From Pyrinomonadaceae bacterium (GTDB lineage Bacteria > Acidobacteriota > Blastocatellia > Pyrinomonadales > Pyrinomonadaceae): DNA of 34,358 bases. Position 1 is the first letter of the stretch. The number at the start of each line of letters is the position of its first letter. Position numbers and translations under genes: made by a program. The stretch spans positions 1 to 34,358 of the forward strand of contig JAUZFQ010000044.1 in NCBI GenBank assembly GCA_030838445.1. Reading direction: 5' to 3'. The notes under the pieces are model-generated. The model worked only from the letters and a program-made list of their open reading frames with translations, made no database searches and was not told the DNA's origin. Positions 1 through 7,607 of the stretch are shown piece after piece.

Positions 1-1201
1 TCTCACTCCTTGAAGAGATTACCGAGTCAACACTCATATCAGTGTGTTGCGGCTCGTATTTGCGGGATGTAGCGCGGTCATAAATTTCTGTAATGATGTT
101 TACATCTACCCACTCAATTACAGGAACGCACACGCCGTCACCGAACCCGGTGAGGGACTGATTAATGCCCCGTTGAATATTGAAGGTGGGAGCGCCCTGT
201 AACCGCGCGTACTCTCGTGGTGTCATCCAGCGCATTTTCACCTCTCCGGCCTGAACCAACACAATGAGTTGCCGGGCGCTTCCGCCGTTTGCCGTTCGCA
301 GGCACCCTGCGATTCCGTCAAAGCGAATCTCAACGCGCGTCGTCCCATTACGGATGCGCCGGAAGCCAGTTCCGATTGACGTTGTGCCGGATTGGCGGAA
401 CTGCTCTATTTCATTGCGATGCGCCTCGCTGGTACGATTGAGATGTTTCTCTACCTCCTCCTTAACCCACCACGTCTGCCGGTCGTCCACGTCTATAAAC
501 GAGGAGATAGTATTTTTAACTTTCGGGAGCGGAGGCAGGCGATGTGCCACCCAGCCCGTGGGCAGCTTGGTAGACTTCATAGCGCCTAAAAGTTTCTTGC
601 TGGTCGCACCGTTCCTACTAGTTATCTCGGAAGCCCACGTGTCGGCGTCGTGCGTTACGGAAGACATGATTTCGGGGAGGGTTCCGACGATGAATAATCG
701 TGGCCGGCTTTGTGGGACGAAATATTTTGCATCAACAATCACTGCGTCGAGGTAATAGCCTAAACCAGCGACAGCCTGACAAGTTTTTTTGAACTCCTCT
801 CCCTCTCTGCTGGAGAGGAGGCCGACCACGTTTTCGAGCAGCACAATCGGCGGCATCAACCCGCGTTTTTCGAGGCGACGCATAACTTTGATAAACCCGA
901 ACAGCGCTCCCGAGTCCGTGCCTGAGAGGCCGCGCATCTGGCCTGCGAGCGAAAGGTCTTTGCAAGGGAAAAACGCGGTAGCCAGCCCGGCACGCTCGCT
1001 AATGTGCTCTAACACGCTGCCGGTATTCCAGATGTCTTCACGATGGAAATACGTCGCGCCGGGGAATTCGTCCAGATACATCTCCTGCTTCTTTTCAGAG
1101 ATGTCATTCGCGTAAAGGCACTCCCAGCCAGAGCGCTGTAAGCCGAGGTTGACAAGCCCGATCCCCGCAAAAAATTCCAGAAATGTTTTCTGAGTGACCA
1201 A
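1..1201 (-). CDS. DNA (cytosine-5-)-methyltransferase of a type II R-M system, 3' end outside window
   Basis: This gene is missing from the ORF track because it runs off the left edge; I translated it by hand, giving 400 codons without a stop. It shows the ordered C5-methyltransferase motifs: motif I FLEFFAGIGLVNLG near residue 8, motif IV FFPCKDLSLAG with the catalytic Cys, motif VI LLENVVGLL, motif VIII VPQSRPRLFIVG, motif IX near RWMTPREYARLQGAP, and motif X GFGDGVCVPVIEW. The protein would methylate cytosine in a specific site and protect host DNA from the neighbouring endonuclease. The start is a TTG at 1201, preceded by GGGAGG about six bases upstream. It diverges from the controller gene. 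The Lys in PCKDLS, where many relatives have PCQ, is a variant. GC is lower than in the window's core genes, which suggests acquisition. The target-recognition region lies roughly between residues 190 and 310 and cannot be decoded by eye. Confidence 0.95.
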   Translation of the reverse strand, partial: MVTQKTFLEFFAGIGLVNLGLQRSGWECLYANDISEKKQEMYLDEFPGATYFHREDIWNTGSVLEHISERAGLATAFFPCKDLSLAGQMRGLSGTDSGALFGFIKVMRRLEKRGLMPPIVLLENVVGLLSSREGEEFKKTCQAVAGLGYYLDAVIVDAKYFVPQSRPRLFIVGTLPEIMSSVTHDADTWASEITSRNGATSKKLLGAMKSTKLPTGWVAHRLPPLPKVKNTISSFIDVDDRQTWWVKEEVEKHLNRTSEAHRNEIEQFRQSGTTSIGTGFRRIRNGTTRVEIRFDGIAGCLRTANGGSARQLIVLVQAGEVKMRWMTPREYARLQGAPTFNIQRGINQSLTGFGDGVCVPVIEWVDVNIITEIYDRATSRKYEPQHTDMSVDSVISSRSE

Positions 1202-1228
1202 TAGGCTCCTCCCAATCAGTGTGAATGG

Positions 1229-1255
1229 TAGTTATATCCCGTGGACTTAAAGACC
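1229..1255 (+). promoter_or_regulatory. Candidate controller-protein (C-box) tandem operator
   Basis: Between the divergent methyltransferase and controller genes lie two similar half-sites, TAGTTATATCCC (1229-1240) and GGACTTAAAGACC (1243-1255), separated by a GT. The right site is a near-perfect palindrome of form GG-n-CTT-n-AAG-n-CC. As I remember them, C-boxes of controller-type R-M systems are two such GACT...AGTC-like operators in tandem joined through a GTG-like spacer. The position just upstream of the C gene fits autoregulation of the C-R operon. It overlaps the upstream part of the track ORF starting at 1225, which argues against that start. The assignment is by pattern only. Confidence 0.5.
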
Positions 1256-1278
1256 GCAACCTGTGCATCCTTCGTTCC

Positions 1279-1512
1279 GTGGAGAAGGACTTCAAAATTC
1301 TGTTCGGGCAGCGATTGCGCCAGCTTCGCAAGGAAGTTGGTCTCTCGCAGGAGGCGCTGGCTCATGAATCGGGCTTGGATCGAAGCTACGTCGGCGGCGT
1401 AGAGCGCGGTCAATATAACATCTCGCTTCTGAACATCTGCCAGCTCGCTGTAGCTCTGGGTGTCTCCCCCCATGAGTTGCTCAAGTTTCAAGCCAAAGGC
1501 CAGAAGCAGTAG
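1279..1512 (+). CDS. XRE-family controller (C) protein of the R-M system
   Basis: A small helix-turn-helix protein with the hallmark C-protein sequence SQEALAHESGLDRSYVGGVE followed by RGQYNISLLNICQLAVALGV and SPHELL. Members of this family dimerise on C-box operators, first activating and then repressing their own C-R operon. That delays endonuclease production until the methyltransferase has protected the host DNA. The track starts the ORF at ATG 1225, but that start lies only 24 bp from the divergent methyltransferase start and its first codons overlap the candidate operator. I therefore prefer GTG 1279 (77 residues, near the family's usual size). Neither start has a good Shine-Dalgarno sequence, and many C genes are read from leaderless transcripts. 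The gene stops 10 bp before the endonuclease ATG, consistent with one operon. Confidence 0.85.
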   Translation: MEKDFKILFGQRLRQLRKEVGLSQEALAHESGLDRSYVGGVERGQYNISLLNICQLAVALGVSPHELLKFQAKGQKQ

Positions 1513-1522
1513 CGCGTTCGTT

Positions 1523-2293
1523 ATGAAAAATAACAGAACCGATCAGGTTTATCGGCACATTCTACGTCAGATTGAGCGAGATCAGACCCAACTAGCAAAC
1601 CTTGCGCCGCAGGTTGATTGGTATGGGAGAGTTTTAGCAACGGCGGAAACGGCCATCCCGCTCATTGTCGCGGCAGCCCAACCCTTGATGCGTCACGTCG
1701 AATCCTCTCTTAACAGCCCTTCCGTGGTGCGAACCATATGGCAGAGGCTCAAGGGCGGGCTGGAGGACAAAGCGTTGGCGGGGGAGATGGACGACGCACT
1801 ACAGCGCGAGCAGCTTCTGCTCTCCGTCATTACAGGCGAAACCGTCTCTAAACTCATCGCAGATTTCCTTTGTGGTCTGTACCCGGACATCGCGCAGAAC
1901 AATCGGAGCACCTATCCTGATTTGTACTTATTAACGACGGACTATTCAGGACTCCCGAAGCGGAAACGCGGTCTCGCCGAGGGGCCAGCTCTCAAAGGCG
2001 GGAAGCCCACGTCAGTGCCCGATGGGATTGAAATAAAGTCGAACCGCGGTCTAAGAATTCGCGTTGACTGTCATCACGACCATCAAGGGTTACATCTAGC
2101 CCTAACATTTGACCAAGAAGGAAGGTGGAGAGCACATGACGTGTATCTAGCCTACCTCTCGAAAGCAAACTACAAACGCGCGGAGAGGAACACAACTGCG
2201 ACGACCGACAAATTCTCGTTCGGTCATGCGCCGTTCATTTCGGCGACAACTGGTCAGATAGAGGTGGGGCTGCTCGAAGAGATAGAGGATTAA
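1523..2293 (+). CDS. Putative type II restriction endonuclease (PD-(D/E)XK type)
   Basis: A 256-residue protein directly downstream of the C gene. The track ORF begins at 1460 inside the C gene; ATG 1523, 10 bp after the C stop, is the sensible start. The N-terminal half is predicted largely helical. The C-terminal half carries YPDLYLLTTD followed by GKPTSVPDGIEIKSNRGLRI. D-G-I-E-I-K fits the catalytic D...(D/E)-x-K signature of PD-(D/E)XK nucleases, followed by a strand and a His-rich CHHDHQGLHLAL segment. Function is inferred mainly from position, since a C5 methyltransferase and a C protein next to each other are almost always accompanied by the cognate endonuclease, and secondarily from the motif. 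I do not recognise the specificity group. Base composition is AT-richer than the downstream chromosome, like its two partners. Confidence 0.75.
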   Translation: MKNNRTDQVYRHILRQIERDQTQLANLAPQVDWYGRVLATAETAIPLIVAAAQPLMRHVESSLNSPSVVRTIWQRLKGGLEDKALAGEMDDALQREQLLLSVITGETVSKLIADFLCGLYPDIAQNNRSTYPDLYLLTTDYSGLPKRKRGLAEGPALKGGKPTSVPDGIEIKSNRGLRIRVDCHHDHQGLHLALTFDQEGRWRAHDVYLAYLSKANYKRAERNTTATTDKFSFGHAPFISATTGQIEVGLLEEIED

Positions 2294-2542
2294 TGCGGGC
2301 GTGGAAGAAAGAGCGCTCCTCTCTATTTTTGAAGTGTTTGATACTGAATTTCGAACATTGAAATATAAATGATTAAGGTTGAATAGAAGTCATCGTTCCC
2401 GCCGCATTGACGACACACATGCCCTCGCCGCCCCTTCTCGGCTTTATCTCAATGTTGACCTGCTCAGTGTTGCTGAGGAAGTTCATACCTGCGGGATGTG
2501 GAAGCTAAAACGGCGTGTGCGACATTTCATGTCGCCAATAAG
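2294..2542. other. Intergenic junction between R-M locus and host-like genes
   Basis: No gene is supported here. The first ~100 bases are the most AT-rich part of the window (for example GAAATATAAATGATTAAGG) and then composition rises toward the chromosomal level. A 7-bp hairpin, GCGACAT-TTC-ATGTCGC, sits at 2519-2535 just beyond the stop of the minus-strand DUF6702 gene; it lacks a T-run, so it is at best a weak terminator. The right boundary of the acquired R-M segment probably falls in this stretch, but I see no direct repeats marking it. Confidence 0.4.
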
Positions 2543-3070
2543 TTATCGTGGGGCGAGCGGTTGGAAGGTGTCGCCGTTTTTGAAGGTGAGGGCTTGCTTG
2601 CGGTCGTCCTGTTTGACGTTGACGAGGTTGATCTGATCGTCGTAGAGGTCGAACATGAATTGATTGCGGAGTTGTGCGCCCGCGCAACCGTCGGGCAGGC
2701 TGGCCTCGAAGTAGAGCCACGCGCTGTCGACGCCCGCGTCCATCCCGACCCAGGAGAGTTTTACGTTCTCGCCTTTGGCGTTTTTCAACTGGAAAGTCTC
2801 TTGCAGGTAGGCGACGAGGAGCGGCTCTGACTCCTTCTTTTGGTCGAGCCGCACGGCCTTGCCGCTCCGGCGGCCGAGGACGTTTTCCAGATCGTCCGGG
2901 AACGTCCGCAGGGTGATTTGCAGCGAACGCTCCGGCGCGTTGTAGTCGGCCTCCGTAAAACTCGTGTGGAACTTGTGCGCCGCTGAGGCCAAGGGGACGC
3001 CACCACGCGCCGCCGACAGCCCGAACGCCGCGACGAGCGCGAGACCCAACATGTAACCGGCAAACTTCAT
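2543..3070 (-). CDS. DUF6702 family secreted protein
   Basis: A 175-residue protein with an N-terminal signal peptide (MKFAGYMLGLALVAAFGLSA) followed by HKFHTSFTEADYNAPERSLQ, ITLRTFPDDLENVLGRR and a C-terminal VNVKQDDRKQALTFKNGD. The HKFH..S.TE.....R.LQITLR.F.DDLE pattern is typical of DUF6702, a family of unknown function exported in Bacteroidota and Acidobacteriota. It lies downstream of, and on the same strand as, the M1 aminopeptidase gene, with a family A repeat element in the 119-bp gap, so the two are probably co-transcribed and may act together at the cell envelope. The role itself is unknown. Confidence 0.85.
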   Translation of the reverse strand: MKFAGYMLGLALVAAFGLSAARGGVPLASAAHKFHTSFTEADYNAPERSLQITLRTFPDDLENVLGRRSGKAVRLDQKKESEPLLVAYLQETFQLKNAKGENVKLSWVGMDAGVDSAWLYFEASLPDGCAGAQLRNQFMFDLYDDQINLVNVKQDDRKQALTFKNGDTFQPLAPR

Positions 3071-3076
3071 AAGACT

Positions 3077-3173
3077 GTCAGTTGTTCTTTGTCCGTGGTC
3101 AGTTGTTCAAGACCATCTTTAGCAACTCGCGTGGCGAGCACACGCAACTGACAACTGACCACGGACAAAGAAC
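3077..3173 (+). repeat. Family A heptamer-array palindrome, copy A1
   Basis: Five 7-nt units on the left (GTCAGTT, GTTCTTT, GTCCGTG, GTCAGTT, GTTCAAG), a 34-nt core containing TCTTTAGCAACT, then four inverted units (AACTGAC, AACTGAC, CACGGAC, AAAGAAC). Positions 3084-3106 and 3151-3173 are perfect 23-bp reverse complements. It lies between the M1 peptidase and DUF6702 genes, so their common transcript would contain a large hairpin. Three further copies of the same core are in this window. Confidence 0.9.
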
Positions 3174-3189
3174 GCCTTCCCTTCATCCC

Positions 3190-5553
3190 TTAATTCGTCG
3201 GCGTCGGCTGCGGCGCGGGCGTCTGTTTGCGTTCGAGCAGTTGCATGGGGTTGGGCTGCGCCTGCTGGTCTTTGAAGAGTTGGAAGCGCGACTTGACGGG
3301 GCGGCGCGGGAAGCTGTTGTTCGCCATGTCCACGTCGGCCGTCTCAAGGCGCGGGTCGAGCGAGATGGCGCGAATCTCTTTCGACGTCGTGATCAGCTTC
3401 GAGACTTCCGTGTTGTTGTAACGCCAGATTTCGGCGGGGATGCGCATCAACTCGTGCGTGCCGTCGGCGTATTCGATGTCGAAGATGACGGGGCTGACGA
3501 GGCCGCCGATGTTCTTCAAATCAACGACGTAGAAATTGAGTCCGGTCTGGAGCAGTTCGCGCTCGCGCGGCGTGAGCGTTTGCAGGATTCGCTGGTACTG
3601 CTCGCGGTCGCGTTCGGTGACGACGAGTTCGTCGTAGGTGTTGTAGAAATCGCGCAAGCTCGGAAACTCGTCCACGCGTTTCGGCAGAGCCTTGTTGCGT
3701 TCTTGCGAGAGCGTCTGCGGCTGCTCGCCGCGCTCCTTCATGCGCGCGGCCTTGTCGAGTTCGGGGTTGCCCGTGAGAGGCTGGAAGAGGCGCACGCGCT
3801 CGATGGAGATGTCAACGTGGTCGGTGGTGTAGAACCAGCCGCGCCAGAACCAGTCGAGGTCAACGCCGGAAGCGTCCTCCATCGTGCGGAAGAAGTCTGC
3901 GGGCATCGGCCGTTTGAACTTCCAACGCTGCGAGTATTGCTTGAAGGCGAAGTCGAACAACTCGCGCCCCAGCACGGTTTCGCGCAGGACGTTCAGAGCG
4001 GTCGCGGGTTTGCCGTAGGCGTTGTTGCCGAACTGCAAGACCGACTCGGAGTTCGTCATGATCGGCACTTGATTCTGGCTCGCCATGTACTCGCGTATGT
4101 TCTGCGGCTCGCCGCGCCACGAGGGATAGTTCTCCTCCCACTCCTGTTCGGCCAGATATTGCAGGAACGAGTTCAGCCCCTCGTCCATCCACGTCCACTG
4201 GCGTTCGTCCGAGTTGACGACCATCGGGAAATAGTTGTGGCCGACTTCGTGGATAACGACGGAGATGAGGCCGTACTTCGTGCCCGCCGAGTAAGTCCCG
4301 TCTTCCTGCGGGCGCGGGCCGTTGAAGCAGATCATCGGGTATTCCATGCCGCCGACGGGGCCGTTGATTGACTGCGCGATGGGGTACGGGTAGGTGAACG
4401 AGTAACGCGAATAGACGTTCAAGGTGTGGATGATCGAGTGCGTCGAATACTTCGACCAGAGCGGCTCGCCCTCCTTCGGGTAGAACGACATCGCCATCAC
4501 GCGGTTGCCCTCGACGTTGTGCCCCTGCGCGTCCCAGATGAACTTGCGCGACGAGGCGAAGGCGAAATCGCGCACGTTGTCGGCGTTGAAGATCCAAGTC
4601 TTCTTGCCCGTCGGCTTGTGCGACTCGTTGGCCAGAGCCTCGGCGGGCGTGACGATGAACATCGGCTCTTTAGCCGTGCGCGCCTGTTCGAGGCGGGTGC
4701 GCTGCGCGGCCGTCAGGACGGCGTTCGGGTTTTGCAAGACGCCCGTCGAAGAGACGACGTGATCGTCGGGCACGGTAATGGAGACGCGATAGTTGCCGAA
4801 CTCCAAAGTGAACTCGCCGGAGCCTAAGAACTGTTTGTGCTGCCAGCCGGAGACGTCGTTGTAGGCGGCCATGCGCGGAAACCACTGCGCGATCTCGTAG
4901 AGGTAGTTGTTGTCTTTGGGGAAGAACTCGTAGCCGCTGCGCCCGTTGATCTTCCGCTGGTTGGTGATGTTGTAGTTCCAATCCACGGAGAACGTCACGC
5001 TCGCCCCCGGCGCGAGCGGCTGCGGCAGATCAACGCGCATCATCGTCTTGACGATGGTGTGTTTGAGCGGCGCGCCCTTCGCGTCGCGCACGGCCGTGAT
5101 GCGATAGCCGCCCTCGAACTCGCGCGCGTGGAGCAAGTTTTCGATCTGCCCCAAGGGCACACGCTCGAAGCCGCCGGTGGTCTGCGTCAGGCGCGCGTCG
5201 GAATCCTGCCGGAAGATGTTCTGGTCGAGTTGGAGCCAGACGTAGGCGAGCGTGTCGGGCGACTGGTTGTGATAGGTGATGGTCTCGGAGGCGGTGATGC
5301 GCTGGTTCACGTCGTCGAGTTCGACGTTGATCTGGTAGTCGGCGCGCTGCTGCCAGTAGGCGCGGCCGGGCGCGCCCGAAGCCGCGCGCTGCTCGTTCGG
5401 CGTCGGCAGAATTTCCTCAAGCTGCCTGAACTTGTCACTCGGACTCGTCTTCGACTGCGCGAGCGACGCGGCGGGCGCGAAGGCGAGACACAGCAGGGCG
5501 AGCACAACGGGGCGCATAATTTTCGTCAACATACTTGAGAGCATCCTTTTCAC
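3190..5553 (-). CDS. M1 family zinc metallopeptidase (aminopeptidase), secreted
   Basis: A 787-residue protein with a signal peptide (residues ~1-32, ending ...AASLAQ). The zinc site is HEVGH at residues 435-439, followed exactly 18 residues later by Glu458 in MDEGLNSF, the M1 HExxH-18x-E spacing. Upstream GPVGGMEYPM is the counterpart of the GxMEN substrate-binding motif, with Tyr replacing Asn. The first third is the M1 N-terminal beta domain (YHNQSPDTLAYVWLQLDQN). The enzyme should remove N-terminal residues from peptides in the periplasm or outside the cell. The tail is rich in Pro and Gln. It heads an apparent operon with the DUF6702 gene. A sigma70-like promoter is seen 118 bp upstream. 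A catalytic base equivalent to the usual Tyr could not be pinned down by eye. Confidence 0.95.
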   Translation of the reverse strand: MKRMLSSMLTKIMRPVVLALLCLAFAPAASLAQSKTSPSDKFRQLEEILPTPNEQRAASGAPGRAYWQQRADYQINVELDDVNQRITASETITYHNQSPDTLAYVWLQLDQNIFRQDSDARLTQTTGGFERVPLGQIENLLHAREFEGGYRITAVRDAKGAPLKHTIVKTMMRVDLPQPLAPGASVTFSVDWNYNITNQRKINGRSGYEFFPKDNNYLYEIAQWFPRMAAYNDVSGWQHKQFLGSGEFTLEFGNYRVSITVPDDHVVSSTGVLQNPNAVLTAAQRTRLEQARTAKEPMFIVTPAEALANESHKPTGKKTWIFNADNVRDFAFASSRKFIWDAQGHNVEGNRVMAMSFYPKEGEPLWSKYSTHSIIHTLNVYSRYSFTYPYPIAQSINGPVGGMEYPMICFNGPRPQEDGTYSAGTKYGLISVVIHEVGHNYFPMVVNSDERQWTWMDEGLNSFLQYLAEQEWEENYPSWRGEPQNIREYMASQNQVPIMTNSESVLQFGNNAYGKPATALNVLRETVLGRELFDFAFKQYSQRWKFKRPMPADFFRTMEDASGVDLDWFWRGWFYTTDHVDISIERVRLFQPLTGNPELDKAARMKERGEQPQTLSQERNKALPKRVDEFPSLRDFYNTYDELVVTERDREQYQRILQTLTPRERELLQTGLNFYVVDLKNIGGLVSPVIFDIEYADGTHELMRIPAEIWRYNNTEVSKLITTSKEIRAISLDPRLETADVDMANNSFPRRPVKSRFQLFKDQQAQPNPMQLLERKQTPAPQPTPTN

Positions 5554-5670
5554 CTGAGAGACTTGAAAACGTGTCGGCCACGTGAACGTGAGAGAACGTC
5601 AGGGGCAGCGCAAAGGAGAGGAACAACGCTGCGCTTCCGGTAACTTGACGTAGGGTGACGAACTCGGCCG

Positions 5671-5699
5671 ATTGTATATATACGCACCGCGGAAGGCAA
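5671..5699 (-). promoter_or_regulatory. Candidate sigma70-type promoter of the M1 peptidase operon
   Basis: Read on the minus strand, TTGCCT (-35) and TACAAT (-10) are separated by exactly 17 bases, in an AT-rich patch (TATATATAC) that stands out in this GC-rich region. It lies about 118 bp upstream of the M1 peptidase start and beyond the end of the VWA gene, so it can serve the peptidase. No experimental support is available. Confidence 0.5.
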
Positions 5700-5782
5700 A
5701 AGTTAAAGGGCGCGCCAGCGCGAAGTGTGCGCGAAGTGCGCGCGTATTTCGCTTCCATAATTTCGGATTCGGCGCGGCGCTC

Positions 5783-7042
5783 TCAACGCTTCTTCGGCGG
5801 TCGCTTCGGGCGCGGGAGTCGCGCCTTTGTCGTGCCTTCCGCGCGGGCACGCGGCGGCGCGGGCGGGCGCGCGAAGTAGCCGTTGCGGTAAGTGAGTTTC
5901 AACTTCTGCTTGCGCAGTTCGGGGTTGAGCAGATCGATCCTGATCTGGCGAAACGTGTTGTCGCGCGCCTTGTTGGTGGGCGAGTAGGAGATGAGATATT
6001 GCGTGCGCAACTCCTGTTGGATTTGCGCGAAGGCGGCGTTGAGTTCCGCCTCGTCTTCGGGGAAGAAGGCGCGCCCACCGGTCGGCTCGGAAACTTTCCG
6101 CAGCGCGTTCTTGTCGAAACGACACTGGTCGCAGAACGACTCGAAGCCGATGGAATAGATGACCGTGTTGTTCTGGATCGCCGCCTCGACCGCCGCCTCC
6201 TTCCGCAAGCGACTGCTCGTGTCGTCGCCGTCCGACAAGAGGATGATCGCGCGTCGCGCGCGCGACGAAGTTTGCGGCATCAACTCGTTTGCCGTCGCCC
6301 AGATCGCGTCCCAGATGGCGGTCGAACCCGGCAGCCCGATCTCTTCGAGGTGCGCGGGCACAACCTCCGCCTTCTCGGCCTGCTCCCACTCCTGGATCGC
6401 GTCCTTGCCCGCCCCCAACACGATCTCCACGCGCTCGACCGCGCCCTGAAGCGATGCCTTGTCCGCCGTGAAATCCTGTTCGACGGTGGCCGTGCCCGTG
6501 AACGACAGGACGGCCGCATTGTCGTCGCGCTGGCGCAAAATTGATTCCATGAAATCGCGCGCGGCCTTTTTCTCGCCGGGCAGCGTCACGTCCTGCGACT
6601 CGCTGACATCAATCAGGATCGCGAGCGACAGCGGCAGCGACGTTTCGCGCTCGAAGGTGGCGACCGTCTGCGCCTCGTTGTTCTCGTAGATGCGCACGTC
6701 CTCCTGCCGGAGCGTCGTGATGAAGCGGCGATTCTTGTCCACGGCGTTGAACAGCACGTTGACGAGATTCGTTTCGACTTGCTCGACCTCATCGTCGTCG
6801 CCCGCGTCGGCGGAGACGGCGGCCGGTGTCAGCGTTTGCGTCGGCGTTTGCGGCGGCGGCGTTTGAGTCGCAGTTGGGGTTTCAGTGGGCGACGGCGTTT
6901 GAGTGGGCGACGGCTGCGGTTGCTGCGGTTGCGTGGGCGTGGGCGTTTGCGCGTGCGCGCCGGGGTTGAGAGCGTGAGACGCGAGGAGGAGAAGGAGCGT
7001 CGCGGAGAGGACGATGGCGGTGGTCTGTGCGAAGTATCTCAT
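5783..7042 (-). CDS. VWFA-related acidobacterial-type secreted VWA protein
   Basis: A 419-residue protein: signal peptide ending ..HAQ (residue ~32), a low-complexity Pro/Thr/Gln linker to about residue 72, an FRVxV-like strand region (VETNLVNVLFNAVDKNRRFI), then a von Willebrand A domain. The MIDAS motif DVSES is at residues 145-149, with the later ILLSDGDDTSS loop. The ending is very basic (PRPKRPPKKR). This arrangement, with IYENNEAQTVATF before the VWA domain, is characteristic of the VWFA-related domain widespread in Acidobacteriota. The expected role is metal-dependent protein binding at the cell surface; the partner is unknown. It is on the same strand as the M1 peptidase, but a 229-bp gap with its own promoter separates them, so a shared transcript is not required. 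Confidence 0.9.
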   Translation of the reverse strand: MRYFAQTTAIVLSATLLLLLASHALNPGAHAQTPTPTQPQQPQPSPTQTPSPTETPTATQTPPPQTPTQTLTPAAVSADAGDDDEVEQVETNLVNVLFNAVDKNRRFITTLRQEDVRIYENNEAQTVATFERETSLPLSLAILIDVSESQDVTLPGEKKAARDFMESILRQRDDNAAVLSFTGTATVEQDFTADKASLQGAVERVEIVLGAGKDAIQEWEQAEKAEVVPAHLEEIGLPGSTAIWDAIWATANELMPQTSSRARRAIILLSDGDDTSSRLRKEAAVEAAIQNNTVIYSIGFESFCDQCRFDKNALRKVSEPTGGRAFFPEDEAELNAAFAQIQQELRTQYLISYSPTNKARDNTFRQIRIDLLNPELRKQKLKLTYRNGYFARPPAPPRARAEGTTKARLPRPKRPPKKR

Positions 7043-7232
7043 GCGGTGCTTGATTGTCTCCCTCTCGAAAACTTTCCGCGAACAGACGGCCGCGCCTGCT
7101 GTTACTACTGCTGCTGCGGTCGTGCCCGTCCTGCGATTGTGACAACGGGCGTGGTCGCGCTTTTTAACTGTGGGGAGTAAGTGCTGCGTATTTTAACCCG
7201 CGGAGGGCGCGTGCGCCGAATCGGCCGCGCAC

Positions 7233-7267
7233 AAAAAGCGGCGCGGACAGTTGCCTGTCCGCGCCGC
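7233..7267 (-). terminator. Rho-independent terminator of the small membrane protein operon
   Basis: On the minus strand a perfect 13-bp GC-rich stem (GCGGCGCGGACAG with its complement) closes a 4-nt loop and is followed directly by TTTTT. It lies 45 bp beyond the stop of the 97-residue membrane protein gene and before the VWA gene on the same strand, so it should isolate the two units. Confidence 0.85.
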
Positions 7268-7288
7268 CGTCCCCCTTGATCGTAACCC

Positions 7289-7328
7289 CTTGTTCCCGCT
7301 TGTTCCCGCTTGCTACTGCTTGTTGCTC
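7289..7328. repeat. Short 10-nt tandem array overlapping the gene's 3' end
   Basis: Two exact CTTGTTCCCG units (7289-7298, 7299-7308) are followed by two degenerate units, CTTGCTACTG and CTTGTTGCTC. The last two units lie within the coding end of the minus-strand membrane protein: the TAG stop and its final residues SNKQ are encoded by repeat sequence. This resembles the heptamer arrays elsewhere in the window but has a 10-nt period. Confidence 0.7.
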
Positions 7329-7606
7329 TTGTCCACCACTGATTTCAGAGCCTGGAACGTGGGCGGCCAGAGGCCGACGAAAATCCCCGCCTGCTTGTTC
7401 CCGCTGAAGAACAGTGCGAGCGACGCGCCGATGGAGCCGATGGTCAAAATATGAAACAGGCTGATGCCCGTTGACTCGACGGTCGTGTTATCAATCGTCT
7501 TCAACATCACTTCGGCCTTGTCCGTCTTGGTGGGCTGTCCGCCCGTGCCCGTGTTGCCGCCGAGAATATCCGTGCCCGTGGCTTTACCTAATCCTTGTGC
7601 TGACAT
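7313..7606 (-). CDS. Small membrane protein, function unknown
   Basis: A 97-residue protein that I do not recognise. The first ~45 residues are polar and Gly/Thr-rich (GGNTGTGGQPTKTDKAEVML). The second half is hydrophobic: a transmembrane segment at about ISLFHILTIGSIGASLALFF, the turn SGNKQ, then a second weakly hydrophobic stretch, AGIFVGLWPPTFQALKSVV. Its start lies one base beyond the upstream gene's stop, so it is translationally coupled to the preceding 65-residue membrane protein. A strong terminator follows. The ..LALFFSGNKQAGIFVGLWPP.. arrangement suggests a small helical hairpin in the inner membrane. Confidence 0.65.
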   Translation of the reverse strand: MSAQGLGKATGTDILGGNTGTGGQPTKTDKAEVMLKTIDNTTVESTGISLFHILTIGSIGASLALFFSGNKQAGIFVGLWPPTFQALKSVVDKSNKQ

Positions 7607-7607
7607 A

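Noticed and set aside
1225-1278. Upstream ATG start for the controller gene
   Set aside because: Its first codons overlap the candidate operator and it lies 24 bp from the divergent methyltransferase start; no ribosome site.
3082-4371. 429-aa plus-strand ORF opposite the M1 peptidase
   Set aside because: Antisense shadow of a clear M1 gene (HEVGH, signal peptide). Arg/Val/Leu-rich, no recognisable domain.
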